Assembly (NCBI GenBank): GCA_035578905.1
Contig: JAQJVL010000103.1
Span: 1,531,947-1,595,946, forward strand
Source: Stictocephala bisonia
Lineage: Eukaryota; Arthropoda; Insecta; Hemiptera; Membracidae
Direction: 5' to 3'
Length of the DNA stretch: 64,000 nucleotides
Shown here: piece after piece, positions 1 to 11,636 of the stretch
How the letters are laid out: each line of letters begins with the position of its first letter
Position numbering within the stretch: the stretch's first letter is position 1
The notes under the pieces: generated by a model
What the model was told of the DNA's origin: nothing
The model's input: the letters and a program-made list of their open reading frames with translations, nothing else
The model's database searches: none
Made by a program: the position numbers and the translations under genes

Positions 1-80
1 CAAAAGATAAGAATTGCAGTTAGGTTATACAATTTAAATTAGTTTTTTAGTTAGCATAATACGGGTTGGTACATACACAG

Positions 81-446
81 TGCAAGTAAACGTCACACAA
101 CACAAATTTATTACAATATAAACACAAAATGCACAAAAATACTACAATACAAGTACAAAATGCACAAATATTATGGTGATCGATTTTGGTGAACCAAGCT
201 CATCATAATATTTGTGCAGGGCGAGCCGGTGGGCGAGTGGTCTAAGGCGTCAGGACTTTGAGCTTGGGTTAGAGATAGCGCTGGTTCGAATCCGGCCTAG
301 ACCGGAAGATTTATCAGTAATATTCACCTTCTACTGTACTGGTTCGCCTCCTTACTCTGTCTGATTAAGTTCCTCGCACAGATGAATAGTCTATGAGGAA
401 TAGGCAGAGTAAGGTTAAGAAGGAGGTTGGCCTCTCCTTTTTTAAA

Positions 447-486
<40 letters not shown>

Positions 487-547
487 TACTTGTAGTATTT
501 TTGTGCTTATATTGTAATAAATTTGTGTTGTGTGACATTTACTTGCA
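81..547. mobile_element. Palindromic MITE with a SINE in its loop
   Basis: The left arm (about 81-159, starting TGCAAGTAAACGTCACACAA) reappears as its reverse complement at about 484-547 (ending near TGTGACATTTACTTGCA). The arms are about 65-80 bp with few differences. The space between them is filled mostly by a tRNA-type SINE ending in poly-A. An inner inverted repeat around ATATTTGTGCA (about 160-218) flanks the left side of the SINE. This looks like a foldback non-autonomous DNA element hit by a retroposon. The superfamily is unknown. Confidence 0.6.
224..482 (+). mobile_element. tRNA-derived SINE with poly-A tail
   Basis: A tRNA-like head carries a Pol III box A-like stretch (TGGGCGAGTGGTCTAAGG, about 230-247) and a box B (GGTTCGAATCC, 283-293). 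About 150 bp of unrelated body follows, then an uninterrupted A-run at 449-482. The tRNA part lacks a convincing cloverleaf and is joined to a body and tail, so it is a SINE and not a functional tRNA gene. Confidence 0.7.
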
Positions 548-619
548 CCGCATACAATTTAAAAAGAAATTCCTATAACAACTTGCACTAATTATAAAGA
601 TCACAAATTAGTTACTCAC

Positions 620-726
620 TTTTGTTACAAGTTTAAAAACGTGATCTTTTGTTTTCTGTGAATCGAATGAATCGTAAAACTTGTTATTGAGAAAGCCAAT
701 TGTTTCTAAAACTGCCATTACATGAC
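620..726 (-). CDS. NSMCE3: MAGE/Nse3 exon 3
   Basis: On the minus strand the acceptor is TTCCTTTTCAG before 726 and the donor GTGAGT follows 620. The exon is 107 nt; its first two bases complete a split serine codon (A|GT) from exon 2, giving 36 codons that end in phase 0. The sequence SHVMAVLETIGFLNNKF fits the MAGE segment after the IFM motif. No following exon is recognisable in the remaining 600 bp, so at least one more exon lies outside the window. Confidence 0.65.
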
Positions 727-3700
727 CTGAAAAGGAAAAATAATATTAGCATTTATGAAAAATAATTATTCTATGAATTTTGTGGATTGTTTTTGGAAAA
801 AATGATTGTTTGAAAGAGAATACTTTGAAGCATTAGCAAACTGGAAGGATTATATTATTAAAGTTAAGGTTATGTCATAAGGTACCAAGTCAGGAATATA
901 GTAGGAGATATAGATGCAGTGATATATTATGGTATTTATAAATAATAAGAGTAGATATAAGTAGGTGAAAAAATCAAATGACCCTAATACAGATATACAC
1001 CCCACAAAGTGGCTGAGAAGAAAATATAAAATAGGACTTTGTCAGACATTGTGAACTATATAGGATGTAAAAATACAATGTAAATAGGCGACTCCAATGC
1101 CAGGTTAGCCTCTGAGAGAAATGGTTGTGAACCAGTATTAGGGCCGATGTCTAAGAGAATAGAAATATTGAGGGAGAATGTCTCCTGGATTTCTGTGTGA
1201 GAAACAATTTAAGAGTGAAGAACAGCTGGTTCAAAAGAAGGATATCCATAAGACTGTTGTGATATAGGTACAGTTGGGATGGCCAAACAAAAACAGTCAT
1301 AGATCATCTCTAATGATTGATAAGAAAGCGAATAATATGGTAGAAAATGTAAAGGCAATACCAAGCGAAGATCTCAACAGTGATCACAAATTATTAGTGG
1401 TAGATCTGAGAAAAATTAAGGTACTTAAAGTAAGATAAGGAAACCAGATTAAATTATGTAAACTGAGAGATTTATCAGCTAGGCTTAAGTACCAAAGACT
1501 AATTCAAAGATTACCGAAATGTCCCATAGCAAGTGGAGAAGAAGAGAGAAATAAGTATGAATGAGTAATGGTTAGTAATGCTGAACAATTTTGTGGGATA
1601 CCAGTTCCAAAATTAAAGACAAAGAAACTTCATTGTGGGGTAATAGAATAAAAGAGGCGACTTAACGAAAGAATGTAGCTAAATTATTTGTTGGTTTATA
1701 AGCGATTAATATATGGACAAGGCAAAACAAAATCCAGACCAGGAATAAAACACAAACACCTAAAACATAATAATGGATGATTAATTTAACATGTACAGAG
1801 GATGTGGCTGTATAAATCAAAGGAACATGCATAAGTTTACCTCAGCACATTTAGAATAGAAAGTTTATTGTTCCATGTATTATAAACATTGTGTTGTAAA
1901 ATTTACATTATGGGCGAGCATGAGCCATTTTTAGTAGTAGTAGTTCTGAGACAAATAAATGTTCTACATTTTAGAGGGTGTGGTTTTCTGATTTAAGGGT
2001 TATTGGGTTTTGATTTTTTCTAATCATCTGAGACAAATAAATGTTCTACATTTTAGAGGGTGTAGTTTTCTGATTTAAGGGTTATTGGGTTTTTATTATT
2101 TCTAATCATCAATATCACTGTGTTTTCTTTACTGACTGTTAAGTTTGAATTCTTCAAATGTTCTATTTTTGAATGGAAACTGTTTTTTTAGATTGTTAAG
2201 TTTTTCTTGTACTTCTTGTTCTGTGTATTTATTTTTACACCCCAGTATTTATAACAACCAAAATTACTGACAGGGCCGGATTTAGCATTTTAGTGCTCCC
2301 AGACCCAATAATTTTTTCCGCCCAATAGTCTGGTTAGAGTTACTTTCCTAAAAAACCTTTATTAAAAAACCATATCAGGCCTATATGTTAATTGCTTAAA
2401 CACCACTCCACGATGAAATTTTATCATTGCAAGTGTTTTGAGGAATTTACTTGGTTCTGGGCTTAACAAAATTTTGTTAATGTATTAACAAAAGATTGGT
2501 TAATAGCTTTAGTTTTGTTTAATTTAGTCATTTCCTCCAGGGCAAATAAATAACAAAACTCTGCAATACATTATAAAATAGGTTTAATCTCAGAAACACA
2601 GCGTACATGAAGTATTTTGATAACGTGACACAAACACTGTGCTGTGAAGTAAAACTAGATAATTTGTATGTACAAATAGTAAATTGTACTAGTATAAAAA
2701 TGACATTTTTCTGTTCGATTACGAGATTGCCTATCTAAAATAACACAAACAAGTATGTAAAAGCTGTGACAATGAATAAAAGAAATAAAAATCTTACTTA
2801 TTACATAAATTGAAATTAAGGAAAATGTGTAACCCCTATTAATAATAAACATTGAGTGACTTGCATTAAGTGCCTTTATAAGTTTAGCCTAATACTAGTG
2901 CAATTAGAAGAAGTAAATAGTTCCCATTATTTTAATCATATAAGCACTCCTGCACATTCTTTTTTTCTCATAGGGCCTTCTTCCTTTTTGCCAGGTGAAT
3001 GTATCTATGATGTCATCATATTGAATCTCCTGAGTCAGCCTCCCCTTGAGGTTCACAGTGCCAATGAAGAAAGTTTATCATGATCAGTTGTTGACTGTAG
3101 GTAATTACTGTAGTTCTGTACGTTGACTGTAATTATTTACATGACGGGGAGTGGAGAAAGATCTTTCTCCCATGCAGTTAGTAGCTGGAGCACATAAAAC
3201 CACTCTCAGGGCAATTTTAATGTTAGGGTAAATATCTAAAGCATCAGAGTGACGAAAAAGCTTGATTATCTCAATCGGGGGATACTTGGTTTACTCTGTT
3301 CAGTGTTTTGTGTCAAAAATGGTTTTAAACGTAAACACTCGCCTACTACATCCCTACAGCCAGCTCTCCCATTTTTGAGATCAATGTTGTAACGAAGTTG
3401 AAACATAGTTTAACTTTTCCAACAATTATTTGTTCCAACGAACAAAATCAGAATGCTTTATTACCCTGATTTTTAAAAATCAATTAAAAAAATATGTTAA
3501 GTTATGGCTATTTATTTTTATTTCTAGTTATTTCTTTAGTTTTTTTTTTTTTTCTCTTGGTCGTGTGCCCCCTGAGCTTGAACAATTTACCAGTCAAAAA
3601 GTTGACAATGTTTCATAAATGCATGCTTATCTCAGACTTAAACTTAAGAGTAAGGAATGTTTAGTATCTGTTCAACAACATTGAATTTATTCAGGTAGTA

Positions 3701-6700
3701 AAGAATAATCATCACTGATAAGCATTAGCAAATAAAATTAAGAGCAATATGTACAACTTCTTAAAAATTAGGTACTGTTATTGTGGGCTCTCTAAATTTA
3801 CTTATCTTTCTCAGAAAAATGATCAGGGAAGTTTGACCAACGTAAACTAGTTTTGTAACTAATCAAAGTATTTCATAAATCAGTAATGAAACCTCTTAAG
3901 ACTTACAGTTTTCTTGCAATAGAGCTTAAAATGTTAATCTTATAGGCTCTTTGGTGCGTCGAATCTAGTAATCGACATTGTCTCTATCAGTTTTATTGAT
4001 GTTTTCGTATGATGGTTGTTGGAACATATGGGTGATTGGGCGCTCCGATGTTGATGTAATAACATTGACTCATTGCTCACCGCAACGGCCGGGCCAAAGT
4101 TTCATTAATGTAAAACTGCAAGTTTGTAGAAAAGCCTGTGTAGACGTGAATGGGTCACATGAGAAACATTATCTACCAAATAAAATGGCAAAATTATGAA
4201 ATGTATTAGTTGTATTTTCTTAAACTATGTTTGGTTTTAAAACAAAGTCATTTAAAAAAACGTCATGTCACCATTATCTTATTGTTATTATTTATTATTA
4301 TTAAGAATCTTTTTGTTTGATTTTGTTGATGCAATATTGTTTTAAAGTTTTTAAGCATGAACTTGTAACTTTTTATGTGTATAGATATGAAGAGTATTTA
4401 TTAAAGATGTGATTATATTAGATTGCATCTTATTAGTTGAAAATCATAAATAAATAAGTAATTTGTAATCTAAACATTATATGTGAAGAAAATGTATTTA
4501 ACACTAAATGTTTTTTCAAATATCCATAGGGTAGAGGAATTAAAAAAAAAAAAAAAAAAAAACTACACATACTTGATACTTAATGTATAAATAATCAATA
4601 AAGAATTTTAATTTAAATTAGTATTTATAAATTATTAATAGATTTCAAATATGGATGAAAAAAAAGTATTTACTTAACACTCAAAGTTGATATTATTACA
4701 GTAGAGTGTAGTTAATTATGTTTATAAATCTAATAGTTAAGCGTGTATAAATCTAGCAGTAAATTCTAATTTATTCTCATTATAGATTGTAATTTCTATA
4801 ATTACAATTGTTCTAATTTATTCTAATTATAGATCGTAATTCTATAATTGTTGTAAATTCTAATTGTAGATTATAATTTTTTTATTTAAAACGTCATCAC
4901 ACTGCATATTGGTTTTGCTTTTGATATTTTGAATACATAAGCCAAGTTTTAAAAAAATAGATGAAAATAAAAACTTAAACAAAATATCTTTTACATTTTT
5001 TTCTAAAAAACTTATTAGGAATTAGCAAAAAAATTCCAACACGCAATTTCATTCTTGATCAAATGCAATTTGTTTGGAAAAAGTCCGTTTGAAAATAACT
5101 GTTTGATTTGGATACGCATGATCGTATGTCCGATTCGAAAATAATATCGTTCTTATGGGATTAAAACGAACATGGCCGACAGCCTCTACAAACTTAGCCC
5201 CTCCGTAGGCTAAATCCTGGATCCGCCACTGTGTCAGTAATGTTCTACTAGTAAATATTTTATATTTTATAGCTATAGATAAAAAATATTTGTTTATGTC
5301 GTTCTCTGTTACATTTAATCTAAACAGCAGAGATCCTAGTGCCTGCAATGAACTTCACCGCTAAACCCTCAGTACAGTTATCGACAATGGCGACATCCAT
5401 GGTCAGACAACTATACTAAGTGAGGCTGTCCCAAATAAACTGGCCATGCAGAATAGCATTAGATGGTCTATCTATAAAGTTCTATAAACTTTGCTACAAC
5501 ACATAGTCTGCTCAGACACAACACAACACATTAATCATCTCAATGCGTCCTTCAGGGATCTGTCTTGGGGCCTGTACTGTTTATGCTATTCATTGGAGAC
5601 CTTCAAGAGCACCTGGGAGAAGGCTGTCATCCAGTATCATATGCGGATGATACTGTCCTTGTGACAAACAACAGATCAGTGCAGGCATTGGAAATTGACA
5701 CCTACACATCAATAACAAGAGCGTACAGGGTGTCCAGTAAACCTCCTTAAACAAATTCCCTGACTTTTCCCTGACCGATCCCTGATTTCATACAAAATTT
5801 CCCTGACCCCAAATCGACATAGTTACATCTGTCTATTTAACTTAATTTAGTAATATTATGTACCACCATGTACATACGTTATGTTACTTACAGTCAATTA
5901 CAATTATTAATTACAGAAATATCAATATTTCACAAATATATTTTTATTGATAACCGTAATAATTTAATTCAAAACTATTACCTATAATAATTATTCTTTT
6001 TTAACTACTTTATAGAAGTAGAGGTAGAATTAAAAAAAATTTTAATTAGCCTTGAGTAAAAAAACACACCTTTTATTCTATTGTTAAATTATGAAAATTT
6101 TCAATGGCCTTGCAAAACGGCAGTATATTATAATTTCCCCAAAACCAGCATAAATTTTAGGTCTATGGCTTATTTAACAAGTACTAATCAGACAATTATT
6201 TCAGTAAGTTTTAAGCTTTTAGTGATATAAAACTAGTTGTATCAGGTCGAACAAGCATAACCAAGCAATTAAGTAGCTTTTTCATAATTTAGAATATTGA
6301 ATGGCATGTAAAATTAACATTTAGAATTGAACTACGTAAAGAATTTTTTGTAGCGCACCCAAAAAATTACAGTGACTATTACAAATCACAACAAACTGGT
6401 GTTCTTGTTAGGATTTTCCAGGTTTTGTTTCGAATTCCCTGATTTTTCCCTGACTTTTCCAGGTCATTTAAAATTCCCTGAGTTTTCCAGGTTTTCCCTA
6501 TTTTCCCTGTTGCTGGACACCCTGGCGTAACAATATTGCTTGAACAATGATCTGGCCTTCAATGCATCCAAAACCAAATGCATCTTATTGGGCAGATATA
6601 AAGATTATGTCTCTATGCCACTAAACCTAGAACAAGTATTCTTTACGAAACATTTGGGTGTCACAATTGACAATCGTTTCTCATGGAATCAACACTAGAC

Positions 6701-9700
6701 ATATTGTGTTCAAAAGTCAGCACAGCTCTTTTTGTTTTGAAAAGAGTTAAACTCATTAGCACTCCAGAAGCTACCAGAATTGTTTACTTTGCTTTATTTG
6801 AGACACATGTTCGCTATGGAATAGTGCTTTGGGGAGGTTCTTCTGTCACCAACCTCCAGCGAGTAATAGTGATGCAAAAGCATGCAGTGCGAATCATGGC
6901 TGAGTTAAATCCTCAAGACAGTTGTAGAGAGGCTTTCAAGGACTTGGGTATACTCACAGTGATGTCAATTTACATTACTGAGGTAATACTACTGGCCACC
7001 AGAGGAAATCTTATGAGGAACTGTGATATCCATGAACGTCAAACAAGACATGGCAATAACTTCAATCTGCCAGTCCACAGATCAGCTCTTTTCGCCAAGA
7101 AGCCATCCTATGCAGGTGCCAGGCTGTACAATATGCTACCAAGAGAACTCAAAAATCTCAGCCCTCAAGTTTTGAAGCGGAAAATGTTCAAGTGGCTTGT
7201 AGATAAATCTGTATACAGCATAGAAGAATTTATGTCTATCACCAACGACAGATGGGAATTCTATGAACCTTTCAACTTTTAATTTTAACAATGTATTGAC
7301 GCTATCTCTGTCATTGGTGAGCCTATAGGTGTCATTCATCATCTATAAAGCCTATTGTCTATTGTCTTAGATAAGCCAAAGTATCCTTAAAGCTTATGAA
7401 AGTGTTTGATAGTATTCTGGGTAATGTTGCTTGATTTTATCAACCATAAATATTATGGGATGATTCATAAGATCTACTTATATATGCTCTATAAACTTGC
7501 AGCTGAACAGCAAATTGTACAAAATCCTAAACCATTACTTACAAAAATAATAATCATATAATTCTTTTTTTTTAATAATGACCAGACAGGTTCGCTAAAG
7601 GAAATTCTCTGATCTGAGGAAGGTAAAAGTGCTTTTTACAAAATGGATCACAATAATATTAGTAGATTTTGTACAAATGTTAAAACAAGTATTATATGTA
7701 TTTCTATCAACACGAATTATGCTAATCAAGAAACTATTTTGAAATCAGAAACAATCAATGTCAAGTTTCTACTATTACTAAATAGCTTGGTAATAACTTT
7801 GTCTTACTTTGATACATCTGGCCTCGATTCATGAAAATAGTACTTAATACCACGGTAAGGATTGAATCATCTCGTAGCACTTCTATCGTAGTAAGTTCTT
7901 GTGTCAATTCAATAAACTTGTCTTTGTGTTTATTTACTATGATGAATGCATCATCATTATCCGGAAGTTTCATTATCTGGAGTCCAAAAGTCTATAACAG
8001 ATTAAAAAGTAATTGTAGACATATTAAAACACTGTGACACAGTACTTTCAAATTTGACAAATTTAACACTCGCTGTGGCAGTGCAGAGTGTGGGGTGCAG
8101 AGCTTCCTTGCGCGGCTATTTCAACATATTCAGAAATGAAATGGATTCATGAGCAATTCATACAATATATTTAGTTAGATATTTACAATATTGAATCCCC
8201 TTCAACCCACCAGTTCATTCTATTCCTCTCTATTTATTCATCATCAGAAGCCTTTATAAACAAATCTGAATCTCCCGTTATATCTTCAAACTGTAAACTC
8301 ACTGACTTCTGACTCACTATAACTCATGTTCTGTTCAAAAGGAAAACCTCGTGAAGGTAGCCATGTTATAAATAACCTAAATATTTACACTATAGAGATT
8401 ATATTATGTACACTGTTTAATATATATATATTCAAAGTATACAAACAAACAAAATTCACTGCAAAAAACTAACAACAAAACGAACTACACAGTAATACTT
8501 CATAACATTGCTAGCCAATGTGTACAAAATATCATCCTTCTACATCGAGGGCTGGGAGCGCCCTGACAAATACAAGCAGCAGTTCAAAGTGGACGCACAG
8601 GTGCGTCATGCACATCCCAGTAGCAAAATGGCTGACGCACTGGTGTGTCACCCGCAGTGAATGTGTTAATAGATAAAAATGTTTAAGAGACAAAATTGAT
8701 TTTATACCAAGGCTATATCTCCTTAAAGCAAAATGATACTTTAATAAAATGGTAAAAATAATTATATAAACATAAATATCAGTCTTATTTATGTAAACCT
8801 TTGTGGCCAATGACTTTGTTAGTGATTTATTAGAATGTTATATGATAGAAGCTATAATAAATAAACTACTTATCTTTAAGTGATCGATTAATATAAATTA
8901 TTTTTTTGAATCCAAACAAATAGAAGATTAAACATTATAACATTGATCAAGACAAAGTCTAGCCATAAATTTAATCAAATTAAGTGTTTAATTAATTGCC
9001 ATTTACCATTAAATCTCTTTGTTTGTACAGATTTAAACTGTTTATTCACAGACTAGTGAAACAAAATGCAATTTACTCTCTTCATGAATTTTTCAACAAA
9101 TTATTTCATGAGCTATGCTAACTTGCTCAAAATTAGCTTATAAGATTGCTATGTTAACCTTTTATACGACGATTATAGTTGATGATTCCTATTACTTATT
9201 TTATTTATCAACTTATTTATGACTTGTTTGAAAATACAATTTTACTATGTACCATGTATAATATGTATAATGTACAATTCATATTGTACATTGTTCTGTA
9301 TTTGATGGCAATGCAGAGTAAAAGCTGTCATACCGGGGCTGATGTGGTGAAAGGGTAGACCGGATAACTTTGAAGCAGGATATGGAATTACCATAATAAA
9401 GGCGTGGTTTTCATTGTAGCAAATGTATCGCGGGTTTTGCGGCTATGCTTTGAAGGAACTATGTAATTAATGGATTTTTTAATACTGAGCTGTAAGGGTT
9501 TTCCAAAATATTTACTAATAATTTTATGAAATAGCACACTTTTTAAATAAAAATAACAAATAAATAACTGTTGGCCTGGTAGTGTCATATTTCTTAGTTA
9601 ATATAAAACTTCAACAATATTTAGGCGGCTATGTTTATGTGTCAAATTTTGCCAGTCTTCGTGATCTGCATTGCACGCAATTGTAGACGCTCCTAGAGAG

Positions 9701-10199
9701 TGCTTGCCATCCAATATAAGCTATTGAATCTGTTTTTTCAGAGCAACGAGTTCTTTGTGACACATGTTTTATACTGCTAACCTACTGCCACATTAGGCTA
9801 GATAACCTAGGTTGTTCTGAATAAGTTTTATATTTTTTATGTACATAGCCTAAAAAACAGTTAAGACTATAATGAACTACTCTATAATTACATTTTTATC
9901 TATATGATATGAATACTTACTTTGGAGAGATTAATATCAACTCTCTTCATGATTGCAGCATATTGTCTTGCAGATTTCAGAACATTTGTTACAACATCTT
10001 CCTTCCGAATCTTTCTTTTACACCGCAAGTCGCAGAGTAAAAAGTTTGTAACTTTTAACACTGCTGATTCAAACTGTTCCTCAGTCAAGTCACCAGATCT
10101 GCTTTTTTGAGAAACATTTTCTACACATCCTTGAGACAAATGTCTCTGTGAGAAGCTCCTCTGGGACTTATCCCTCTGGGAGGCACTTCTCTGACTCAT
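620..10199 (-). CDS. NSMCE3: MAGE-domain protein, probable Nse3 (SMC5/6 complex subunit), 3' end outside window
   Basis: Minus-strand gene with three coding exons here: 10199-9921, 7991-7808 and 726-620. Together they encode about 190 residues, and the rest lies beyond the left edge. Exon 1 has an SQR-rich basic N-terminus (residues 1-25), then the start of the MAGE homology domain (TEEQFESAVLKVTNFLL, with a basic KRKIRKEDV stretch). Exon 2 adds the family hallmarks KTFGLQ and SILTVVLSTIFMNRGQ, matching the conserved FGLEL and GLLMIVLGxIFM positions of MAGE winged-helix domains. Exon 3 gives VLETIGFLNNKFY and ends KLVTK, matching the GL...KKLVT segment. In known organisms Nse3 bridges Nse1 and Nse4 in the nuclear SMC5/6 DNA-repair complex. 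The splice phases (0, 1, 0) join without a stop. An in-frame TAG lies 9 nt upstream of the ATG. The family call is by eye and the Nse3 role is inferred from insects usually having a single MAGE gene. Confidence 0.75.
1946..2109. repeat. Tandem duplication, two 82-bp units
   Basis: The unit starting CTGAGACAAATAAATGTTCT at 1946 is repeated from 2028 with about four differences, and the copies abut directly. This is a simple head-to-tail duplication with no element signature. Confidence 0.9.
5540..7300 (+). pseudogene. Non-LTR retrotransposon reverse transcriptase relic, split by a DNA element
   Basis: The first part (5540-5725) holds a reverse-transcriptase palm fragment: a QGSVLGPVLF-like stretch near 5550 and the catalytic SYADDT box at about 5636-5653. 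After an 800-bp insertion the frame resumes (6525 onward) with FNASKTKCILLG, HLGVTIDNRFSW and a 199-residue C-terminal segment (6683-7282) containing RYGIVLWGG, LQRVIVMQKHAVRI and CREAFKDLGI, typical of the thumb and C-terminus of jockey/CR1-like LINEs. The 5' end is missing and the frame between blocks is broken. A relative of the same family lies at 10800-11190 on the other strand. Confidence 0.8.
5726..6524. mobile_element. 799-bp TIR element inserted in the LINE relic
   Basis: Termini CAGGGTGTCCAG (5726) and CTGGACACCCTG (ending 6524) are perfect 12-bp inverted repeats. The pentamer GCGTA flanks both sides (5721-5725 and 6525-6529), a likely target-site duplication. Both ends carry subterminal clusters of TTCCCTGA-type repeats, for instance CCCTGACTTTTCC. 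No transposase frame is present, so it is non-autonomous. The LINE reading resumes right after it. A 5-bp duplication does not match the usual 8 bp of hAT, so I leave the superfamily open. Confidence 0.85.
7808..7991 (-). CDS. NSMCE3: MAGE/Nse3 exon 2
   Basis: On the minus strand a pyrimidine-rich tract and TTATAG precede base 7991; the donor GTAAGA follows 7808. The exon is 184 nt: 61 whole codons plus one base. It begins TFGLQIMKLPDNDDAFIIV, directly continuing INLSK of exon 1, and carries SILTVVLSTIFMNRGQ, the most recognisable MAGE motif in the window. Confidence 0.8.
8063..8669 (-). mobile_element. TTAA-flanked piggyBac-type MITE with N-terminal transposase relic
   Basis: TTAA at 8063-8066 is followed by CACTCGCTGTGG. 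The other end reads CCGCAGTGAATGTG then TTAA (8666-8669). Allowing a 2-nt gap, the ends are inverted repeats of each other. On the minus strand, from 8327, an ATG frame reads MSYSESEVSEFTV and stops; the next frame continues EDITGDSDLFIKASDDE. Such serine/acid-rich sequence is usual at piggyBac-type transposase N-termini. No catalytic domain remains. It lies in MAGE intron 1. Its ends match the element at 56878-57153. Confidence 0.65.
8670..9920. other. Rest of MAGE intron 1, no gene seen
   Basis: AT-rich sequence between the MITE and exon 1. Somewhat less AT-rich patches at about 9310-9430 and 9620-9720 resemble old repeat fragments, but I cannot assign them. No splice-flanked coding segment is visible on either strand. 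Confidence 0.4.
9921..10199 (-). CDS. NSMCE3: MAGE/Nse3 exon 1 (start codon exon)
   Basis: The ATG is at 10199 on the minus strand, with an in-frame TAG three codons upstream. The exon encodes 93 residues and ends in phase 0 at a consensus donor GTAAGT (after 9921). The N-terminus is built of SQR repeats (MSQRSASQRDKSQRSFSQR), a low-complexity basic tail. It is followed by the first helices of the MAGE domain. Any 5' UTR exon is not identifiable. Confidence 0.75.
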
Positions 10200-10799
10200 G
10201 TTTTTCTAAGCTAAAATAGTAGAAAAGAAAATTATGAGAGAACAATCCAGATTATAATAGCTTAATTAAATATATAGAAAAATAACAATATAGGTGTTAA
10301 CAATTGGCTACAGTTTGCAACTTACTAAAAAAAATTCAGTATTAAAGATTACAGACAAAGTTAAAACAGATCAAGTATAAGTTAATATATCCAAAATCCT
10401 CTCTCGACACTAAAGCATGCTGGATAACAAAATATTCAAGATTTTGAAATGAATGTTTGGAAAGAAACCTTTAGAGAAGTTAGAATTAAATAACAACTTT
10501 ATTTATTCTTCAAACAATTAGAATAACAACTTTATTTAATTGAGAAGAAAAGTTAGCTCCACCCCACTCCCTAGTTCAGCTTGACATTCCTAGCTTTAAA
10601 AAATATTGGGAGGCCGACAGATTTGTCAATTCTTAGCTAAAAATTGATTAGATACTAAAAAATAAAAAAAATCTTTAATAGACATATTCAAAGAGAACAG
10701 TGTTAATATCAACAAAATATTTTTGATATATTGTTAATAGTTAGTCTATGGTATAATATGATGTCCGCCACTGAAGGAACTCTTGGATAGATTAAATTG

Positions 10800-11190
10800 T
10801 TCATTTTATTAGCCAGGTACGGAGTGATTTTTTGGCATTCTTGTCAGGAAGTATTTTTAGCGAATCAGGAAGAGTGTTCATGAACATTTCTCCTTGGCAT
10901 GAAGTTTTTTTTCTGCCAGGGCCAGTTGGTCTTGTGGAAGTTGATCCTGTCACAAGTTCTTGTTTTACCTGATTTTTATGGAGAAGAGAATAGTCCCGCA
11001 AGTTCATTATTCCGAGATCTTTGAAAACTTCACAGCATGAGGTCATTGGATCTAGTTCTTTTTGTACTCAGATTGCTCGCTTTTGGACAATCAGTACTCT
11101 TTGGAGATTGGTGGCTATTCTTCTTCCCCATGCTATTATGTCATATCTTAAATGGCATTCTTCTCACTACATATAGACCGCTATTTAATT
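10800..11190 (-). pseudogene. LINE C-terminal relic
   Basis: The minus-strand translation gives RYDIIAWG, TNLQRVLIVQKRAI and, further on, CCEVFKDLGIMNL. These parallel RYGIVLWGG, TNLQRVIVMQKHAV and CREAFKDLGI of the plus-strand relic at 6683-7282, so both derive from the same LINE clade. Stop codons interrupt the frame. Confidence 0.75.
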
Positions 11191-11636
11191 TTGTAGATAC
11201 AAAATTAATTACTTTAAATTAAATTCGGAATTGCAAAGCTTACAATTACAGTAGGCATATAGTAGTTCGACATTAGAACTTATAAAAATATAATTGTATC
11301 TACTTTTTGAAGGGGCTTAATATATCCTACAGTGATACTTAAATTGCGTCTAGTTTATCCGGTTTTTCCCTAAATCCGGCCTATAGGCCACCATATTAAG
11401 ACAGACCAGAAAGGTTATAAATAAGTCTAGAAAGTGCATAATTAACATTTTTTACTAACAATGTGGTGTCCTCATAGCTAAAAATGTGTAAACATAAAAT
11501 AATATGGGTAATTAGGTATATGCACTTTCTAGTCACCTCTAAAAATTGAAAATTAGCATGTTTCAAACTAGTTATAAACAAGTTAATTATGAGGGGAGAT
11601 TACTTCATCTCTCAGAAAACTCATTTATTAACCGTA

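Larger units (their letters stand above)
727..7807. other. MAGE intron 2 (about 7.1 kb), repeat-rich
   Basis: No host coding exon seen. It contains an 82-bp tandem duplication (1946-2109), AT-rich simple sequence (about 4500-4900, including a 20-bp A-run near 4541), a LINE relic in the plus orientation (5540-7300) and the TIR element that splits it. The stretches 727-1945 and 2110-5340 show only degraded short open frames and nothing I can name. Confidence 0.6.

Noticed and set aside
224..305. A tRNA gene with a box B GGTTCGAATCC
   Set aside because: The acceptor and anticodon arms do not fold convincingly and the sequence continues into a body with an A-tail, so it is a SINE head.
393..578. 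61-codon ORF with a long lysine run
   Set aside because: It is simply translation of the SINE poly-A tail and MITE arm.
5049..5348. 99-codon minus-strand ORF
   Set aside because: Contains repeat-like sequence (CCTGGATCCGCCACTG on the plus strand), no protein motif and no splice context.
7136..7342. Minus-strand ORF opposite the LINE relic
   Set aside because: Shadow of the plus-strand LINE coding region.
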